NCBI GenBank assembly: GCA_020722825.1
Contig: DYKC01000013.1
Span: 1 to 14,154 of the forward strand
DNA length: 14,154 nt
Source: Vermiphilus sp.
GTDB taxonomy: Bacteria; Ratteibacteria; UBA8468; B48-G9; JAFGKM01
Direction of reading: 5' to 3'
Positions within the stretch are counted from its first letter, which is position 1. Each line of letters opens with the position of its first letter. Below, one piece after another: positions 12,567 through 14,154 of the stretch. The position numbers and the translations under genes are program-made. Below the pieces are notes generated by a model. That model ran no database searches and was not told the DNA's origin. It saw only the letters and a program-made list of their open reading frames with translations.

Positions 12567-13469
12567 ATGGATCTGAAGAAGGAACTATTGAGAGCGATTC
12601 GGGAGAATTTAGCCGAGGGGTTGCTTCTTTCCGGGGGGCTTGATTCCAGCATCTTAGCCTATTTAGTCCCTGAGATAAAGGGGATTACCGTTACATTAGA
12701 GGAGTTTGGAGAAGATAAAAAATATGCAAAAAAGGTTGCTAAATTTCTTAATATAAAGTGGTACCATGAAAGAATTGAGCTTGAAAATGCAATCAAAGCA
12801 ATTCCCAAAGTAATAAAGATTCTTAAAAGTTTTGATCCGGCAATTCCTAATGATCTGGCAATATTCTTTGGTCTGAAGCTCGCTAAAGAGAATGGAATAA
12901 AAACTATTATGACCGCAGATGGAGCGGATGAGCTCTTTGCCGGCTATTCCTATATGCACAGTCTTGACTTAAAAGAATATCTTCCCGCGATTGCTTCTTC
13001 AATGAATTTTTCCTCCAATGAACTTGGTAGATACTTAGGGGTTAAAATAAAACAGCCTTATCTGAATAAAAGATTCATAAAATTTGCTCTCTCTATTCCT
13101 CCGGATTTAAAGATAAAGAGAGAGAAAAACAAAATTTGGGGAAAATGGATCTTGCGCAAAGCCTTTGAAGAATTTCTGCCAGAAGACATTATCTGGAGAA
13201 AGAAAATGCCGATAGAGCAAGGTTCCGGATTTAGTCGCTTAAGGAAAATTATTTCCTCTAAAATTTCAGATAGGGAATTTGAAAAAGCCCAGAGGCTTCC
13301 CATTAGATTCAGGAATAAGGAGCATTTCTATTATTACAGAATTTATCAAGATGTAGTAGGGGATATTCCACTGCCGAAAAAGAATGAGAAAAAGTGTGAT
13401 GGATGTGGAGCCGGTCTTCCTCCCCAAAGTTCCCATTGCAAAGTGTGTGGGTATTGCTACAATGAATAA
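12567..13469 (+). CDS. Asparagine-synthetase-like ATP-dependent amidoligase lacking the glutaminase domain, with C-terminal zinc ribbon
   Basis: A 300-residue protein made of the ATP-pyrophosphatase (synthetase) half of AsnB. It has the PP-loop SGGLDSS (22-28), a second site DGADELFAGY (118-127), and RKAFEEFLPEDIIWRKKMP in the C-terminal half. The N-terminal Ntn glutaminase with its catalytic Cys2 is absent, so it cannot take nitrogen from glutamine by itself; free ammonia or a partner would be needed. The tail carries a zinc-ribbon-like CDGC-x10-CKVC (C277, C280, C291, C294), not part of ordinary AsnB. It follows cobD and overlaps the DUF71 gene by 8 nt, suggesting an acid-to-amide step in corrinoid metabolism. 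Asparagine synthesis remains possible. There is no SD before the ATG; the palindromic element lies just upstream. Confidence 0.82.
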   Translation: MDLKKELLRAIRENLAEGLLLSGGLDSSILAYLVPEIKGITVTLEEFGEDKKYAKKVAKFLNIKWYHERIELENAIKAIPKVIKILKSFDPAIPNDLAIFFGLKLAKENGIKTIMTADGADELFAGYSYMHSLDLKEYLPAIASSMNFSSNELGRYLGVKIKQPYLNKRFIKFALSIPPDLKIKREKNKIWGKWILRKAFEEFLPEDIIWRKKMPIEQGSGFSRLRKIISSKISDREFEKAQRLPIRFRNKEHFYYYRIYQDVVGDIPLPKKNEKKCDGCGAGLPPQSSHCKVCGYCYNE

Positions 13470-14130
13470 TGGAATAAAAGCATTTGTCTCTTGGAGTGGA
13501 GGAAAGGATAGTAGTTTTGCTCTCCATCAGGCAATCTCAAAGGGCTTTCAAATTTCCTATCTTCTCAATATGGTTACTGAAGATGGAAAGAGGTCAAGGT
13601 CGCATGGTTATAGTAGCGAGTTGATTAGGCTTCAGTCAGAGGCCATAAATATTCCTCTCCTTCAGCAAGGATGTAGCTGGGAGACTTATGAAAAAGAATT
13701 CAAAAGAGCAGTTTTGAAACTCAAAGAAAAAGGCATAAAGGCAGGGGTTTTTGGCGATATTGATCTCCAGGAACATCGGGATTGGATAGAGAGGGTCTGC
13801 CGAGAAGAGAAAATAAAAGCCTATCTTCCCCTCTGGAGCAAAAATCAAAAAGAACTTCTTAAGGAATTTATTCTTGCTGGCTTTGAAGCAATTATTGTAG
13901 CTACCAAAGCAGAAATTCTTGGTAAAGAATGGTTAGGTAAAAAGATAGATAGAAATTTTATAAAGGAGTTAGAGAAGAAAAAGATTAGTCCCTGTGGGGA
14001 ATCTGGCGAATACCACACTTTTGTGGTTAATGGTCCAGTCTTTAAAAGAAGAATAAAAATTTTGGAGAGCAAAAAAATATTCAGAGATAATCACTGGTTT
14101 CTCAGCCCCTTGAAATATGAACTCGATTAA
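13462..14130 (+). CDS. DUF71/COG2102 (Dph6/diphthine-ammonia-ligase-like) ATP-pyrophosphatase
   Basis: A 222-residue member of the PP-loop family whose archaeal and eukaryotic members amidate diphthine. The PP-loop is SWSGGKDSSFAL (10-21). The middle holds GDIDLQEHRDWIERVC and YLPLWSKNQKELL; the end holds CGESGEYHTFVVNGP, the family signature. The frame is open from 13384, but I start at the ATG at 13462, just before the conserved IKAFVSWSGGKD, overlapping the previous gene's stop by 8 nt. Bacteria lack diphthamide, so that role is excluded for a bacterium. Comparative genomics of this family, as I recall, proposed that a bacterial subgroup acts in B12 salvage, and the cob neighbours here agree. 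The exact reaction is unknown. Confidence 0.85.
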   Translation: MNNGIKAFVSWSGGKDSSFALHQAISKGFQISYLLNMVTEDGKRSRSHGYSSELIRLQSEAINIPLLQQGCSWETYEKEFKRAVLKLKEKGIKAGVFGDIDLQEHRDWIERVCREEKIKAYLPLWSKNQKELLKEFILAGFEAIIVATKAEILGKEWLGKKIDRNFIKELEKKKISPCGESGEYHTFVVNGPVFKRRIKILESKKIFRDNHWFLSPLKYELD

Positions 14131-14154
14131 CCTTGTTTATTCAGTTATTACTGC

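Noticed and set aside
12440..12652. Minus-strand frame of 70 codons across the palindromic element
   Set aside because: It is a composite of antisense cobD end, repeat and antisense amidoligase start, without a domain.
1..14154. CRISPR array or prophage module
   Set aside because: No regularly spaced repeats and no integrase, capsid or terminase genes were seen. The ORF6N-like scrap alone is not evidence of a prophage.

Overview
The window looks like chromosomal DNA from a Gram-negative-type, probably uncultivated and anaerobic bacterium. The gene orders (ribD-ribE-ribBA-ribH; cobU-cobT-cobS-cobD), the small palindromic intergenic repeats and a decayed transposase would fit lineages such as Nitrospirota or Omnitrophota. 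That placement is inference from style, not proof. No plasmid, phage or CRISPR hallmark is present.

Left block (1-4264, minus strand): a compact riboflavin operon read right to left. It runs: zinc-dependent dehydrogenase, ribD, ribE, ribBA, then the first 25 codons of ribH, which leaves the window at the left edge. Junctions are tight: a 4-nt ATGA overlap, a 37-nt overlap and a gap of about 20 nt. The exception is ribBA-ribH, which holds a roughly 74-bp palindromic repeat. Together RibD, RibE, RibBA and RibH supply the enzymes from GTP and ribulose 5-phosphate to riboflavin, except the phosphatase step.

Middle block (4265-8520): an exported PLD-superfamily protein; a 54-codon candidate membrane protein overlapping its 3' end; a small basic protein; tRNA-Ser(GGA); a decayed RelE/ParE toxin; and a 0.6-kb transposon remnant with short inverted ends and an internally deleted transposase. 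These are followed by an MFS exporter and a divergently read MBL-fold hydrolase. The last two share an ATTATAAT palindrome that can act as the -10 box in both directions. The hydrolase transcript would be essentially leaderless.

Gap (8521-9090): no intact recognised gene. It holds stacked palindromes, a long three-stem hairpin, scraps of coding sequence on both strands and a good sigma70-type promoter for the next operon.

Right block (9091-14130, plus strand, visibly more A+T-rich): cobU-cobT-cobS-cobD, the module that attaches the lower nucleotide loop to cobinamide or cobyric acid. Two ATP-pyrophosphatase-fold amidoligase-like genes follow: an asparagine-synthetase-like protein with no glutaminase domain but a C-terminal zinc ribbon, and a DUF71/Dph6-like protein. 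These last two, overlapping by 8 nt beside a B12 module, are the most interesting part of the window. They may form an unrecognised corrinoid-amidation step that uses free ammonia.
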